Shown here: in pieces, positions 22,272-30,273 of the stretch
Layout: the number at the start of each line of letters is the position of its first letter
Position numbering within the stretch: the stretch's first letter is position 1
NCBI GenBank assembly: GCA_038252405.1
Contig: JBBSAJ010000025.1
Span: forward strand, 1 to 38,910
Length of the DNA stretch: 38,910 nucleotides
Origin: DATCDE01 sp038252405
Lineage (GTDB): Bacteria > Actinomycetota > Actinomycetes > Prado026
Direction: 5' to 3'
Notes under the pieces: generated by a model
Seen by the model: the letters and a program-made list of their open reading frames with translations, nothing else
What the model was told of the DNA's origin: nothing
Databases searched by the model: none
Position numbers and translations under genes: made by a program

Positions 22272-22885
22272 GCGCGCCGCTCGTCGGCGTCCTCGCCCTT
22301 CAAGGCGACGTTCGCGAGCACCTGCTGGCGCTCGAGTCGGTGGGTGCGCGGGGCCGTCCCGTCCGTCGTCCCAGCGAGCTGGCCGACCTGGACGGCCTCG
22401 TGCTGCCCGGCGGGGAGTCGACCACGATGTCCAAGCTCGCGGTGGCCTTCGAGGTGCTCGAGCCGCTGCGCGCACTGGTCCGGTCCGGGCTGCCGACCTA
22501 CGGCTCCTGCGCCGGGATGATCATGCTGGCGGACACCGTCCTCGACGGTCGCCCGGACCAGCAGACCATCGGCGGGATCGCCATGACGGTGCGACGCAAC
22601 GCGTTCGGCCGGCAGGTCGACTCGTTCGAGTCGGACCTCGAGGTCGAGGGCATCGACGGCGGGCCGCTGCACGCGGTGTTCATCCGGGCGCCGTGGGTGG
22701 AGTCGGTGGGGGAGCAGGTCGACGTGCTCGCGACCGTCGCCTCCGGGCCGGCCGCCGGTAGGATCGTGGCCGTGCGGCAGGAGCACCTGCTCGCGACCTC
22801 GTTCCACCCCGAGCTCACCGGGGACCCTCGGGTGCACGCGTACTTCGTTTCGATGCTCACCGACCGTGGGAGAGATCAGGCATGA
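22268..22885 (+). CDS. pdxT: Pyridoxal 5'-phosphate synthase glutaminase, PdxT subunit
   Basis: A 205-residue class I glutamine amidotransferase that delivers ammonia to PdxS in the 12+12 PLP synthase complex. The oxyanion and nucleophile motifs are LVLPGGEST and YGSCAGMIML (nucleophile Cys). The triad His and Glu are in TSFHPELTGD. The N-terminus VGVLALQGDVREH is diagnostic of PdxT. It starts at GTG 22268 within the pdxS stop and overlaps yebC by ATGA, so the three genes are one translational unit. Confidence 0.95.
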   Translation: MSAPLVGVLALQGDVREHLLALESVGARGRPVRRPSELADLDGLVLPGGESTTMSKLAVAFEVLEPLRALVRSGLPTYGSCAGMIMLADTVLDGRPDQQTIGGIAMTVRRNAFGRQVDSFESDLEVEGIDGGPLHAVFIRAPWVESVGEQVDVLATVASGPAAGRIVAVRQEHLLATSFHPELTGDPRVHAYFVSMLTDRGRDQA

Positions 22886-23634
22886 GCGGCCACTCCAAGT
22901 GGGCCACCACGAAGCACAAGAAGGCAGCGATCGATGCCAAGCGCGGCAAGCTGTTCGCCAAGCTGATCAAGAACATCGAGGTCGCGGCCCGAACGGGGGG
23001 CGGTGACCCGGAGGGCAACCCGACGCTGTACGACGCCATCCAGAAGGCCCGCAAGACCTCGGTGCCGCTGGACAACATCGACCGGGCGGTCAAGCGCGGC
23101 TCCGGCGCGGAGGCCGGGGGTGCCGACTGGCAGACGATCATGTACGAGGGGTACGGCCCGAACGGCGTGGCGTTCCTGGTGGAGTGCCTCACCGACAACC
23201 GCAACCGGGCGGCCTCGGAGGTCCGGGTGGCGATGACCCGCAACGGCGGCTCGATGGCCGACCCGGGGTCGGTGTCCTACCTGTTCACCCGCAAGGGCGT
23301 GGTGATCGTGCCGAGGACCGAGTCGATGACCGAGGACGACGTCCTGGGCGCGGTGCTCGATGCCGGGGCGGAGGAGGTCAACGACCTCGGTGAGTCGTTC
23401 GAGGTGGTCAGCGAGGCCGGGGACATGGTTGCGGTCCGCACCGCGCTGCAGGCCGCCGGGATCGACTACGAGTCGGCCGAGGCGTCGTTCCTGCCGAGCG
23501 TGTCCGTCCCGCTCGACGAGGACGGCGCGGCCAAGGTGTTCCGGCTCATCGACGCCCTCGAGGACAGCGACGACGTGCAGAACGTGTGGGCCAACTTCGA
23601 CGTCTCCGACGAGGTCATGGAAGCCGTCGGCTGA
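22882..23634 (+). CDS. yebC: YebC/TACO1-family protein
   Basis: A 250-residue member of the YebC/PmpR family, with the invariant opening MSGHSKWATTKHKKAAIDAK, then RGKLFAKLIKNIEVAAR, GGDPEGNPTLYDAIQKARK, and the acidic C-terminal domains ending in a DSDDVQNVWANFD block. The family has been described as a transcription factor and, more recently, as a ribosome-associated helper for proline-rich stretches. Many actinobacteria place it just before ruvCAB, as here, though it is not a Holliday-junction protein. It is coupled to pdxT by an ATGA overlap. A 162-bp gap follows. Confidence 0.94.
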   Translation: MSGHSKWATTKHKKAAIDAKRGKLFAKLIKNIEVAARTGGGDPEGNPTLYDAIQKARKTSVPLDNIDRAVKRGSGAEAGGADWQTIMYEGYGPNGVAFLVECLTDNRNRAASEVRVAMTRNGGSMADPGSVSYLFTRKGVVIVPRTESMTEDDVLGAVLDAGAEEVNDLGESFEVVSEAGDMVAVRTALQAAGIDYESAEASFLPSVSVPLDEDGAAKVFRLIDALEDSDDVQNVWANFDVSDEVMEAVG

Positions 23635-23784
23635 CCGACCGGTGACGGCGGACGCCGCGGACCCAAGGCCGACCTAGGCGGTCCCGCCGAGATCTGAGGT
23701 TGCCGGCCGGGCGGTCCTGGGCAGTTGACCGATCCGCGACTGACCGGTGCCGAACGACCCTGCCCCCGCGGTGACCGGAACGGC

Positions 23785-23790
23785 TACTGT
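23785..23790 (+). promoter_or_regulatory. Leaderless-type -10 element for the 52-residue ORF
   Basis: TACTGT fits TANNNT and is followed by ATAAAC and the ATG at 23797, so transcription could begin at the A of ATG. This 12-nt patch is strikingly AT-rich for this genome. The rest of 23635-23796 contains nothing further that I recognise. Confidence 0.45.
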
Positions 23791-23796
23791 ATAAAC

Positions 23797-23955
23797 ATGC
23801 GCATCTGTGAATGGGATGACCTCGAGCGCGCCGGGATCACCGTTTCGTTCGAGCTGCGCCGGGCCCTCGACCAGGAGCCGGAGGCCAAGGCGGCGTTCTT
23901 CGCCGCCGAGTACGAGGAGCGGCCGCACCGACTGGGGCGGGCGGCGCGGCGCTGA
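23797..23955 (+). CDS. Small hypothetical protein, 52 residues, leaderless
   Basis: The frame MRICEWDDLERAGITVSFEL...(52 residues) is not recognised as a known family. Coding is supported by near-exclusive G or C at third positions, an ATG exactly where a leaderless transcript from TACTGT would begin, and a plausible helical composition: an acidic N-terminus, then a helix rich in Glu and Ala with AEYEERPHR, and a basic end (RLGRAARR). It has no signal or membrane segment. It lies between yebC and the SOS-controlled ruvC, 106 bp upstream of the ruvC start. It may be a small regulatory or adaptor protein, but no function can be assigned. Confidence 0.5.
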   Translation: MRICEWDDLERAGITVSFELRRALDQEPEAKAAFFAAEYEERPHRLGRAARR

Positions 23956-24027
23956 CGGCAGCGGTGGCTCGCCCAGCGATGTGTCTGCGGCGCGTCCTCC
24001 CGGAGCGGCCCACCACCGCGGGTTAGG

Positions 24028-24049
24028 ATCCGAACACCTGTTCGGATCG
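24028..24049 (+). promoter_or_regulatory. LexA (SOS) box and overlapping -10 upstream of ruvCAB
   Basis: GATCCGAACACCTGTTCGGATC is a 22-bp near-perfect palindrome containing CGAAC-N4-GTTCG, the Gram-positive LexA consensus. TAGGAT at 24024-24029, a TANNNT -10 element, overlaps its left edge, so bound LexA would block RNA polymerase. The ruvC ribosome site GGGAGG follows at 24049-24054. DNA damage induction of ruvCAB is therefore expected, as known in mycobacteria. Confidence 0.82.
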
Positions 24050-24061
24050 GGAGGTCTGCTG

Positions 24062-24583
24062 GTGCGCGTGTTCGGGGTGGACCCTGGCCTGACCCGCTGT
24101 GGTCTCGGCGTGGTCGACGGGTCGCCGGGGCGGCCGGTGACGTTGGTCGCGGTCGACGTGATCCGGACCCATCCGGACGACGACCTCGGCGTTCGGCTGG
24201 TCGCCATCGAGCGGGCGGTCGAGGAGTGGCTGGACCGCTACCAGCCGGACGTGCTGGCGGTGGAGCGGGTGTTCAGCCAGCACAACGTCCGCACCGTCAT
24301 GGGCACGGCCCAGGCCGGGGCGGTGGCCATCGTGACCGCCGCCCGGCGCGGCCTCCCGGTCGCCCTGCACACCCCGAGTGAGGTCAAGGCTGCGGTCACG
24401 GGCAGCGGACGGGCCGACAAGGCCCAGGTCGGCGCCATGGTCACCCGGCTGCTCCGGCTGCCGGAGACCCCACGACCGGCGGACGCCGCTGACGCGCTGG
24501 CGCTGGCCATCTGCCAGGTGTGGCGCGGCGGCACCCAGGCCCGGCTGGCGGCGGCCAAGGCGGCCCACGGGGGACCTCGATGA
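24062..24583 (+). CDS. ruvC: Holliday junction endonuclease RuvC
   Basis: This 173-residue RNase H-fold resolvase makes paired nicks in Holliday junctions after RuvAB migration. Acidic catalytic residues are in FGVDPGLTRCG (first Asp), LAVERVFSQHN (Glu) and PADAADALALAICQ (two Asp). The length is typical. GTG 24062 follows GGGAGG at 7 nt, and the LexA palindrome lies just upstream. It is coupled to ruvA by an ATGA overlap. Confidence 0.95.
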   Translation: MRVFGVDPGLTRCGLGVVDGSPGRPVTLVAVDVIRTHPDDDLGVRLVAIERAVEEWLDRYQPDVLAVERVFSQHNVRTVMGTAQAGAVAIVTAARRGLPVALHTPSEVKAAVTGSGRADKAQVGAMVTRLLRLPETPRPADAADALALAICQVWRGGTQARLAAAKAAHGGPR

Positions 24584-25200
24584 TCGCGTTCCTGGCCGGC
24601 CGGGTGGCCGCGGTGGGGCCGGACACCGCGGTGCTGGAGGTCGGAGGGGTGGGCATGGCGGTGCAGTGCACCCCCGGCACCGTGTCCACGCTGCGGGTGG
24701 GGGAGCAGGCCCGGCTGTCGACCAGCCTCGTGGTCCGGGAGGACTCCCTCACCCTGTACGGCTTCGCCGACGACGACGAGCGGTCGGTGTTCGAGCTGCT
24801 GCAGACGGCCAGCGGCGTCGGACCGCGGCTGGCCCAGGCGATGCTCGCCGTGCACGCCCCGGACGACCTGCGGCGGGCGCTGGCCACCGAGGACCTCAAG
24901 GCGCTCGAGCTGGTTCCCGGCATCGGGCGCAAGGGGGCCCAGCGGATCGTGCTCGAGCTGCGGGACAAGCTCGGCGCGCCGCACGGCGGCCCGGCGGTCC
25001 GGTCCGGCACCGGGCGCGGCGGTGAGAGCTGGCGCGAGCAGGTGCACGCCGGGCTGGTCGCGCTGGGCTGGTCACCTCGGGAGGCGGACGAGGCGCTGGT
25101 GGCCATCGCGCCGGACGCGCTGGCCATGCAGTCCGAGCTCGGCCGGGTCGACGTCGGTGCGCTGCTCAAGGCGGCGCTGCGCACGCTGAGCCGGGCGTGA
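24580..25200 (+). CDS. ruvA: Holliday junction branch-migration protein RuvA
   Basis: A 206-residue junction-binding subunit. The N-terminal OB-fold is MIAFLAGRVAAVGPDTAVLE with VREDSLTLYGF. Two helix-hairpin-helix motifs follow, including ASGVGPRLAQAML and LVPGIGRKGAQRIVLEL. The C-terminal RuvB-contacting domain (ALGWSPREADEAL) is present after a short linker. ATG 24580 overlaps the ruvC stop, and the stop overlaps ruvB by GTGA. Confidence 0.95.
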   Translation: MIAFLAGRVAAVGPDTAVLEVGGVGMAVQCTPGTVSTLRVGEQARLSTSLVVREDSLTLYGFADDDERSVFELLQTASGVGPRLAQAMLAVHAPDDLRRALATEDLKALELVPGIGRKGAQRIVLELRDKLGAPHGGPAVRSGTGRGGESWREQVHAGLVALGWSPREADEALVAIAPDALAMQSELGRVDVGALLKAALRTLSRA

Positions 25201-26288
25201 GCCCGGCCGTGCCGCACGACCCCGGCCTGGTCGCCCCCGACGCCGCGGCCGACGAGCGGGCCGCCGAGGCCGCGCTGCGGCCCAAGAGCCTGGCCGAGTT
25301 CGTCGGCCAGCACCGGGTGCGCGAGCAGCTGGAGCTGGTCCTGTCGGCCGCCCAGCGGCGCGGCTCGGCCCCCGACCACGTACTCCTGTCGGGCCCGCCG
25401 GGCCTGGGCAAGACCACCCTCGCGATGATCATCGCCAGCGAGCTGGCCGCACCGCTGCGGATCACCAGCGGCCCGGCGATCCAGCACGCCGGCGACCTCG
25501 CGGCCGTGCTGTCCTCGCTGGCCGAGGGTGAGGTGCTCTTCCTCGACGAGATCCACCGGATGGCTCGGCCGGCCGAGGAGATGCTCTACATGGCCATGGA
25601 GGACTTCCGGGTCGACGTCGTGGTGGGCAAGGGTCCGGGGGCGACCGCCATCCCGCTGGAGATCCCGGCGTTCACCCTGGTGGGTGCCACCACCCGCGCT
25701 GGGCTGCTGCCGGGGCCGCTGCGCGACCGCTTCGGCTTCACCGGCCACATGGACTTCTACGCGCCCGAGGAGCTGGTGGCGGTGCTGGACCGCTCGGCCC
25801 GGCTGCTCGACGTCCCGATGACCCCGGACGGTGCCACCGAGATCGCCGGGCGGTCCCGCGGGACCCCCCGGATCGCCAACCGGCTGCTCCGCCGGGTGCG
25901 CGACTACTCCCAGGTCCGGGCGGACGGCGTCGTCGACCGGGCGACGGCCCGCGCGGCGCTGGAGGTCTATGAGGTCGACGAGCTGGGCCTGGACCGCCTG
26001 GACCGCGGCGTCCTCGACGCCCTGTGCCGGCGGTTCGGGGGTGGCCCGGTGGGGCTGTCCACGCTGGCCGTCGCGGTCGGGGAGGAGCGGGAGACCGTGG
26101 AGGAGGTCGCCGAGCCGTTCCTGGTCCGCAACGGGCTGCTGACCCGCACCCCGCGCGGCCGGGTCGCGACTGCCGCAGCCTGGCAGCACCTGGGCCTGGC
26201 CGCACCCCGCGGCAGCGAGGCCGCCCTCGCGCTGGACCTGTTCGGGGAGCCCGACGACCTCGACGAGTCCGACGAGCGCGGCGGCTGA
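25197..26288 (+). CDS. ruvB: Holliday junction helicase RuvB
   Basis: This 363-residue AAA+ motor drives branch migration on RuvA. Seen are the lead-in LRPKSLAEFVGQ, Walker A GPPGLGKTT, Walker B LFLDEIHR, sensor 1 VGATTRAG, the arginine finger region LLPGPLRDRFG and sensor 2 RSRGTPRIANRLL. A winged-helix C-terminus follows. GTG 25197 overlaps the ruvA stop. The last gene of the SOS operon ends 64 bp before yajC. Confidence 0.96.
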   Translation: MSPAVPHDPGLVAPDAAADERAAEAALRPKSLAEFVGQHRVREQLELVLSAAQRRGSAPDHVLLSGPPGLGKTTLAMIIASELAAPLRITSGPAIQHAGDLAAVLSSLAEGEVLFLDEIHRMARPAEEMLYMAMEDFRVDVVVGKGPGATAIPLEIPAFTLVGATTRAGLLPGPLRDRFGFTGHMDFYAPEELVAVLDRSARLLDVPMTPDGATEIAGRSRGTPRIANRLLRRVRDYSQVRADGVVDRATARAALEVYEVDELGLDRLDRGVLDALCRRFGGGPVGLSTLAVAVGEERETVEEVAEPFLVRNGLLTRTPRGRVATAAAWQHLGLAAPRGSEAALALDLFGEPDDLDESDERGG

Positions 26289-26291
26289 CCC

Positions 26292-26297
26292 TAGACT
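26292..26297 (+). promoter_or_regulatory. Candidate -10 element of yajC
   Basis: TAGACT fits TANNNT and lies 3 bp after the ruvB stop. A small hairpin follows in the leader (TGCGGAC at 26307-26313 pairing with GTCCGCA at 26324-26330). The same TAGACT hexamer precedes rel and the cyclophilin gene. Confidence 0.45.
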
Positions 26298-26352
26298 GGC
26301 TCGCTGTGCGGACCGCGACTGGCGTCCGCAGTACCCGATCGCTGAGGACGTC

Positions 26353-26667
26353 GTGAAGCTCGAGTCGCTGTTGCCCCTGCTCCTGCTTGTGGTGCTGTTC
26401 TACCTGCTGGTGCTGCGGCCGGCCCAGCGCCGCCAGCGTGCGGCGGCCGCCGTCGTGTCGGCGCTGCGCCCGGGGGCCCAGGTCATGACCACCGCCGGCC
26501 TGTACGGGACGGTGCGCTCGGTCGACGACGACACCGTCGAGCTGGAGATCGCTCCCGGCGTCGTCGTGCGCCTCATCAAGCAGGCCGTCGGCAAGGTCGT
26601 GACGGCCCCGGCCGGCGACGACCAGTACCCCGACGACGACCGGCCCGAGGCTCCTGCGGGCTCCTGA
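26353..26667 (+). CDS. yajC: Preprotein translocase accessory protein YajC
   Basis: A 104-residue single-span membrane protein. The helix LLPLLLLVVLFYLLVL is followed by the typical RPAQRRQR, then a small beta domain with LRPGAQVMTTAGLYGTVRSV and an acidic tail (DDQYPDDDRPEA). YajC associates with SecDF, which is encoded next, and the order yajC-secD-secF is standard. The start is GTG 26353. Confidence 0.92.
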   Translation: MKLESLLPLLLLVVLFYLLVLRPAQRRQRAAAAVVSALRPGAQVMTTAGLYGTVRSVDDDTVELEIAPGVVVRLIKQAVGKVVTAPAGDDQYPDDDRPEAPAGS

Positions 26668-26780
26668 CGGCTGTCGGGTCCGTCATCAGGGATACTTCTC
26701 CGACGGGCGGCCGACGGCCCCCGACCGACCAGCGCGCCTGGACGTAGCTTCCCGGCGCCGACCGAACGAGAGGCTCACAC

Positions 26781-28484
26781 GTGGCTGCGCCCCCAGTGCC
26801 GCGCCCCGGACGTGCGCTCGCCGTCATCGCCCTCGCGGTGGTGGCCCTGTACGCCTGGATCTTCATCAGCGGGACGACGAAGCCTCGGCTCGGTCTCGAC
26901 CTGCAGGGCGGGACCAGCGTCACGCTGGTCCCGCGGGTGGCTGCCGGTGCCACCGGTGCGGTGACCTCCGAGGCGATCGCGCAGGCCGTCGAGATCATCC
27001 GCGAGCGGGTGAACGGCCTGGGTGTCTCCGAGGCCGAGGTCACCACGCAGGGCAGCGGCGCCGGCGCCACGATCGTGATCTCGGTGCCCGGGGTGAACCA
27101 GGGCCGCATCGTCGATCTGGTGGGGCAGACCGCCCAGCTCTCGTTCCGTCCGGTGCTGGCCGCCGCGGGTCCGGCCCCGGCGGCGGTGACCACGCCCAGC
27201 GCGACGCCCAGCGGCTCGGCCACCCCAGCCGCGAGCGGCAGCGCTTCGGCGTCCGCCTCGCCGTCCGGGTCGGCGTCCGGCAACGGTCGCGGCAGCAGTG
27301 GACTCGCGGCGGCGACGACGCCGAGCCCCAGCGCCACGCCGAGCCCCAGCGCGACACCGAGCGCCACCCCGGCGACGACGACGATCACTCCGGCGGTGCA
27401 GGCCGAGTTCGACCAGCTGGACTGCACCAAGCCGTTCGCCAGCACCCAGCGGCCGCAGGACATCGCGGCGCAGACGCTGGTGACCTGTGACCGCAACCAG
27501 CAGGCCAAGTACGTCCTGGCGCCGGTGGTCGTGCCCGGCAGCGACGTGACCTCGGCCGCTGCGAACTTCACCAGCCCGCAGAACGGCATCGGGCAGTGGG
27601 TCGTCGACCTGAGCTTCAACGGCAACGGGACCCGCGAGTTCGCGGCGGTCACCCAGCGGTTGGTGACCAACCCGTCGCCGACGAACCAGTTCGCGATCGT
27701 CCTCGACGGCGTCGTGGTGTCGGCCCCGGTCGTCCAGTCGGCGATCGTCGACGGCAACGCGCAGATCACCGGCAACTTCACCCAGCAGGAGGCCACCGAC
27801 CTGGCCAACGTGCTGAAGTACGGCGCACTGCCACTCGCCTTCGACGCCGGCGAGGTGCAGAGCATCTCCGCCGCGCTGGGCAGCAACCAGCTGAGGGCGG
27901 GCATCATCGCGGGGCTGCTCGGCCTGCTGCTCGTCGTGATCTACTCGCTGCTGTACTACCGCGGGCTGGGCCTGGTCATCTCGGCCAGCCTGGTCATCGC
28001 CGGCCTGCTGACCTACGGGATGCTGGTGCTGCTGGGTGACACGATCGGGTACACGTTGACCCTGGCCGGCATCGCTGGTGCGATCGTGGCGATCGGCATC
28101 ACCGCTGACTCGTTCGTGGTCTTCTTCGAACGGATCAAGGACGAGATGCGTGACGGCCGCAGCATGAAGGTGGCCGTGGAGACCGGCTGGCGACGGGCCA
28201 GACGCACCATCCTGGCGGCGGACGCGGTGTCGCTGATCGCCGCGATCGTGCTGTACGTGCTGTCCATCGGTGGCGTCCGCGGGTTCGCCTTCACCCTCGG
28301 GCTGACCACGATCATCGACGTGTTCATCGTGTTCTTCTTCACCAAGCCGCTGATGACCGTCCTCGCGCGGACCAGGTTCTTCGGCGGCGGCCACCCGCTC
28401 TCGGGGGTCGACCCCAACCGGCTCGGCGTCCGCACTCCGACACCGCGGCGTGCGGCGTCCAAGCCCGTGGCTGAGGAGGCCTGA
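26781..28484 (+). CDS. secD: Protein translocase subunit SecD
   Basis: This 567-residue RND-type membrane protein uses proton flow with SecF to pull exported proteins out of SecYEG. It has a first membrane helix at about 11-30, then the signature RLGLDLQGGTSVTL, and a periplasmic P1 region interrupted at about 128-203 by an Ala/Ser/Pro/Thr low-complexity linker that includes PSPSATPSPSATPS. The base domain (KYVLAPVVVPG) resumes after it, followed by five further helices with AGIAGAIVAIGITADSFVVF and the conserved ERIKDE. GTG 26781 follows GAGAGG. The stop overlaps secF (TGATG). Confidence 0.94.
   Translation: MAAPPVPRPGRALAVIALAVVALYAWIFISGTTKPRLGLDLQGGTSVTLVPRVAAGATGAVTSEAIAQAVEIIRERVNGLGVSEAEVTTQGSGAGATIVISVPGVNQGRIVDLVGQTAQLSFRPVLAAAGPAPAAVTTPSATPSGSATPAASGSASASASPSGSASGNGRGSSGLAAATTPSPSATPSPSATPSATPATTTITPAVQAEFDQLDCTKPFASTQRPQDIAAQTLVTCDRNQQAKYVLAPVVVPGSDVTSAAANFTSPQNGIGQWVVDLSFNGNGTREFAAVTQRLVTNPSPTNQFAIVLDGVVVSAPVVQSAIVDGNAQITGNFTQQEATDLANVLKYGALPLAFDAGEVQSISAALGSNQLRAGIIAGLLGLLLVVIYSLLYYRGLGLVISASLVIAGLLTYGMLVLLGDTIGYTLTLAGIAGAIVAIGITADSFVVFFERIKDEMRDGRSMKVAVETGWRRARRTILAADAVSLIAAIVLYVLSIGGVRGFAFTLGLTTIIDVFIVFFFTKPLMTVLARTRFFGGGHPLSGVDPNRLGVRTPTPRRAASKPVAEEA
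27321..27356 (+). repeat. 18-bp tandem repeat inside secD
   Basis: CCGAGCCCCAGCGCCACG is repeated once with three changes at 27339-27356 and decays after that. It encodes the PSPSAT units of the SecD periplasmic linker (residues 181-192). It probably grew by slippage, as such linkers often do. Confidence 0.7.
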
Positions 28485-29674
28485 TGTCCCGGCTCGGAAC
28501 GATCGGCGGCAAGCTCTACCGCGGCGAAGTCTCCTACGACTTCGTCGGGAACCGCCGGCGCTGGTACGCGGTCTCCGGCGTCATCCTGCTCATCGCCGTG
28601 CTGTCGCTGATCTTCCGCCCGCTGAACCTCGGGGTGGAGTTCCAGGGCGGCTCGGTCTTCACCGTGCCCACCGCGACCGGGACGATCGACCAGGCCCGTG
28701 CGGTGGCTGCGGCGAACAACGTGCCGGAACCGGTGGTCACCGAGGTCACCAGCGGGAACAGCCGGTCGCTGCGGGTCCAGACCCAGGACCTGAGCACCTC
28801 CGGCAACCAGGCGATGATCAAGGCGCTGGCCACCGAGTTCAACACCCCCGCCGAGACCATCAACGCCCAGATCGTCGGACCGTCCTGGGGCAAGGAGATC
28901 ACCAAGAAGGCCTTCACCGGGCTGGTGGTCTTCCTCATCCTCATCGCGGTCTTCCTGAGCCTGTACTTCGAGTGGCGGATGGCCGTGGCCGCCCTCGTCG
29001 CGCTCATCCACGACCTCGTGGTCACCATCGGGATCTACTCGCTCATCGGCTTCGTCGTGACGCCGGCGACCGTGATCGGCGTGCTGACGATCCTCGGGTA
29101 CTCCCTGTACGACACGGTGGTCGTCTTCGACAAGGTGAAGGAGAACACCCGGGGGCTGTCCGGCGGCAACCGGATGACCTACAGCCAGGCCGCGAACCTG
29201 GCCCTGAACCAGACCCTGGTCCGGTCCATCAACACCTCGGTCATCGCCCTGCTCCCGGTGGCGGCCATCTTGTTCATCGGCCCGTTGCTGGGCGCGGACA
29301 CGCTCAAGGACCTGGCGCTGGCCCTGTTCATCGGCCTCGCCGCCGGTGCCTACTCGTCGATCTTCATCGCGACGCCGGTGCTGGCGCAGCTCAAGGAGCG
29401 CGAGCCGGCCATGCAGGCCCTGGCTCGCCGGGTGGCCGCCCGGGAGTCCGCAGGCAAGGGCGTGGCGACGGGCACCGGCGCCGGCGCGACCCGCCGTCGG
29501 TCCGCGACAGCGGTGGCCGAGCGGACGGATGTCGACGTCGAGGACGGCCCGGACGACGCGGAGCTGCCGGCCGACGAGGGGGCGCCGGGCAACCGGGCAG
29601 GCACCTCCGGCCAGCGCAACCAGCCGCGGAAGGCCACCGCCAAGCGACGCCCGGCCAACAAGCGTCGCCGCTGA
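28484..29674 (+). CDS. secF: Protein translocase subunit SecF
   Basis: A 396-residue partner of SecD with six membrane helices. The first is near residues 25-43, followed by LNLGVEFQGGSVFTV (SecF signature), the periplasmic domain, VFLILIAVFLSLYFEWRMAV, TILGYSLYDTVVVFDKVKEN and LNQTLVRSINTSVIALLPVA. After the last helix comes a long cytoplasmic tail of about 80 residues, first acidic then strongly basic (KATAKRRPANKRRR), longer than in E. coli but usual in actinobacteria. ATG 28484 overlaps the secD stop by one base, and the stop overlaps apt in the same TGATG manner. Confidence 0.94.
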   Translation: MSRLGTIGGKLYRGEVSYDFVGNRRRWYAVSGVILLIAVLSLIFRPLNLGVEFQGGSVFTVPTATGTIDQARAVAAANNVPEPVVTEVTSGNSRSLRVQTQDLSTSGNQAMIKALATEFNTPAETINAQIVGPSWGKEITKKAFTGLVVFLILIAVFLSLYFEWRMAVAALVALIHDLVVTIGIYSLIGFVVTPATVIGVLTILGYSLYDTVVVFDKVKENTRGLSGGNRMTYSQAANLALNQTLVRSINTSVIALLPVAAILFIGPLLGADTLKDLALALFIGLAAGAYSSIFIATPVLAQLKEREPAMQALARRVAARESAGKGVATGTGAGATRRRSATAVAERTDVDVEDGPDDAELPADEGAPGNRAGTSGQRNQPRKATAKRRPANKRRR

Positions 29675-30207
29675 TGCCCGGGCTGGACTTCCCCGCGCTG
29701 CTGGAGCGGCGGGTCCGGGACATCCCCGACTACCCGAAGCCGGGCGTGGTGTTCAAGGACATCACCCCACTGCTGGCCGACCACACGGCCTTCGTCGGGG
29801 TGATCGACGCGATCGTCGGGTACCGCGGTGCGGGCACGGTCGACAAGGTGGTCGGGATCGAGGCCCGCGGGTTCATCGTGTCCGCCCCGGTGGCCTACCA
29901 CATGGGGGCCGGGTTCGTGCCGGTGCGCAAGAAGGGCAAGCTGCCGGCGGCCACCTACGAGCAGAGCTACGCCCTGGAGTACGGGCAGGCCACCCTCGAG
30001 GTGCACCGGGACGCCTTCGCGGCGGGCGACCGGGTGCTCATCGTGGACGACGTGCTGGCCACGGGCGGCACGGCTGCGGCCACGGCCGAGCTGGTCCGGC
30101 GGGCCGGTGGCGTGGTCGTCGGGGTGGCCGTGCTCATCGAGCTGGGCTTCCTGAACGGGCGGAGGGCGCTGCCCGGCGTCGACGTCCACTCGATCATGAG
30201 CGTGTAG
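29674..30207 (+). CDS. apt: Adenine phosphoribosyltransferase
   Basis: This 177-residue type I phosphoribosyltransferase salvages adenine to AMP with PRPP. The PRPP-binding loop is VLIVDDVLATGGTAAA. Other family blocks are IPDYPKPGVVFKDITPLL at the N-terminus and GIEARGFIVSAPVAYHMGAG plus VRKKGKLPA. ATG 29674 overlaps the secF stop by one base, an arrangement known from the mycobacterial secF-apt-rel cluster. Confidence 0.95.
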   Translation: MPGLDFPALLERRVRDIPDYPKPGVVFKDITPLLADHTAFVGVIDAIVGYRGAGTVDKVVGIEARGFIVSAPVAYHMGAGFVPVRKKGKLPAATYEQSYALEYGQATLEVHRDAFAAGDRVLIVDDVLATGGTAAATAELVRRAGGVVVGVAVLIELGFLNGRRALPGVDVHSIMSV

Positions 30208-30235
30208 GCGGCTCGGCGCCTTCCGGCCGCGGCCG

Positions 30236-30241
30236 TAGACT
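30236..30241 (+). promoter_or_regulatory. Candidate -10 element of rel
   Basis: TAGACT fits TANNNT. Transcription would begin near 30248, about 26 nt before the GTG at 30274, with GGAGG (30261-30265) correctly placed in the leader. Confidence 0.5.
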
Positions 30242-30273
30242 GGGATTGCTCCGTTCGCTTGGAGGAACCCTGC

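Noticed and set aside
23635..23796. Intrinsic terminator after yebC
   Set aside because: Only weak GC-rich inverted segments around 23650-23690 and no T-tract. Not specific enough to call.
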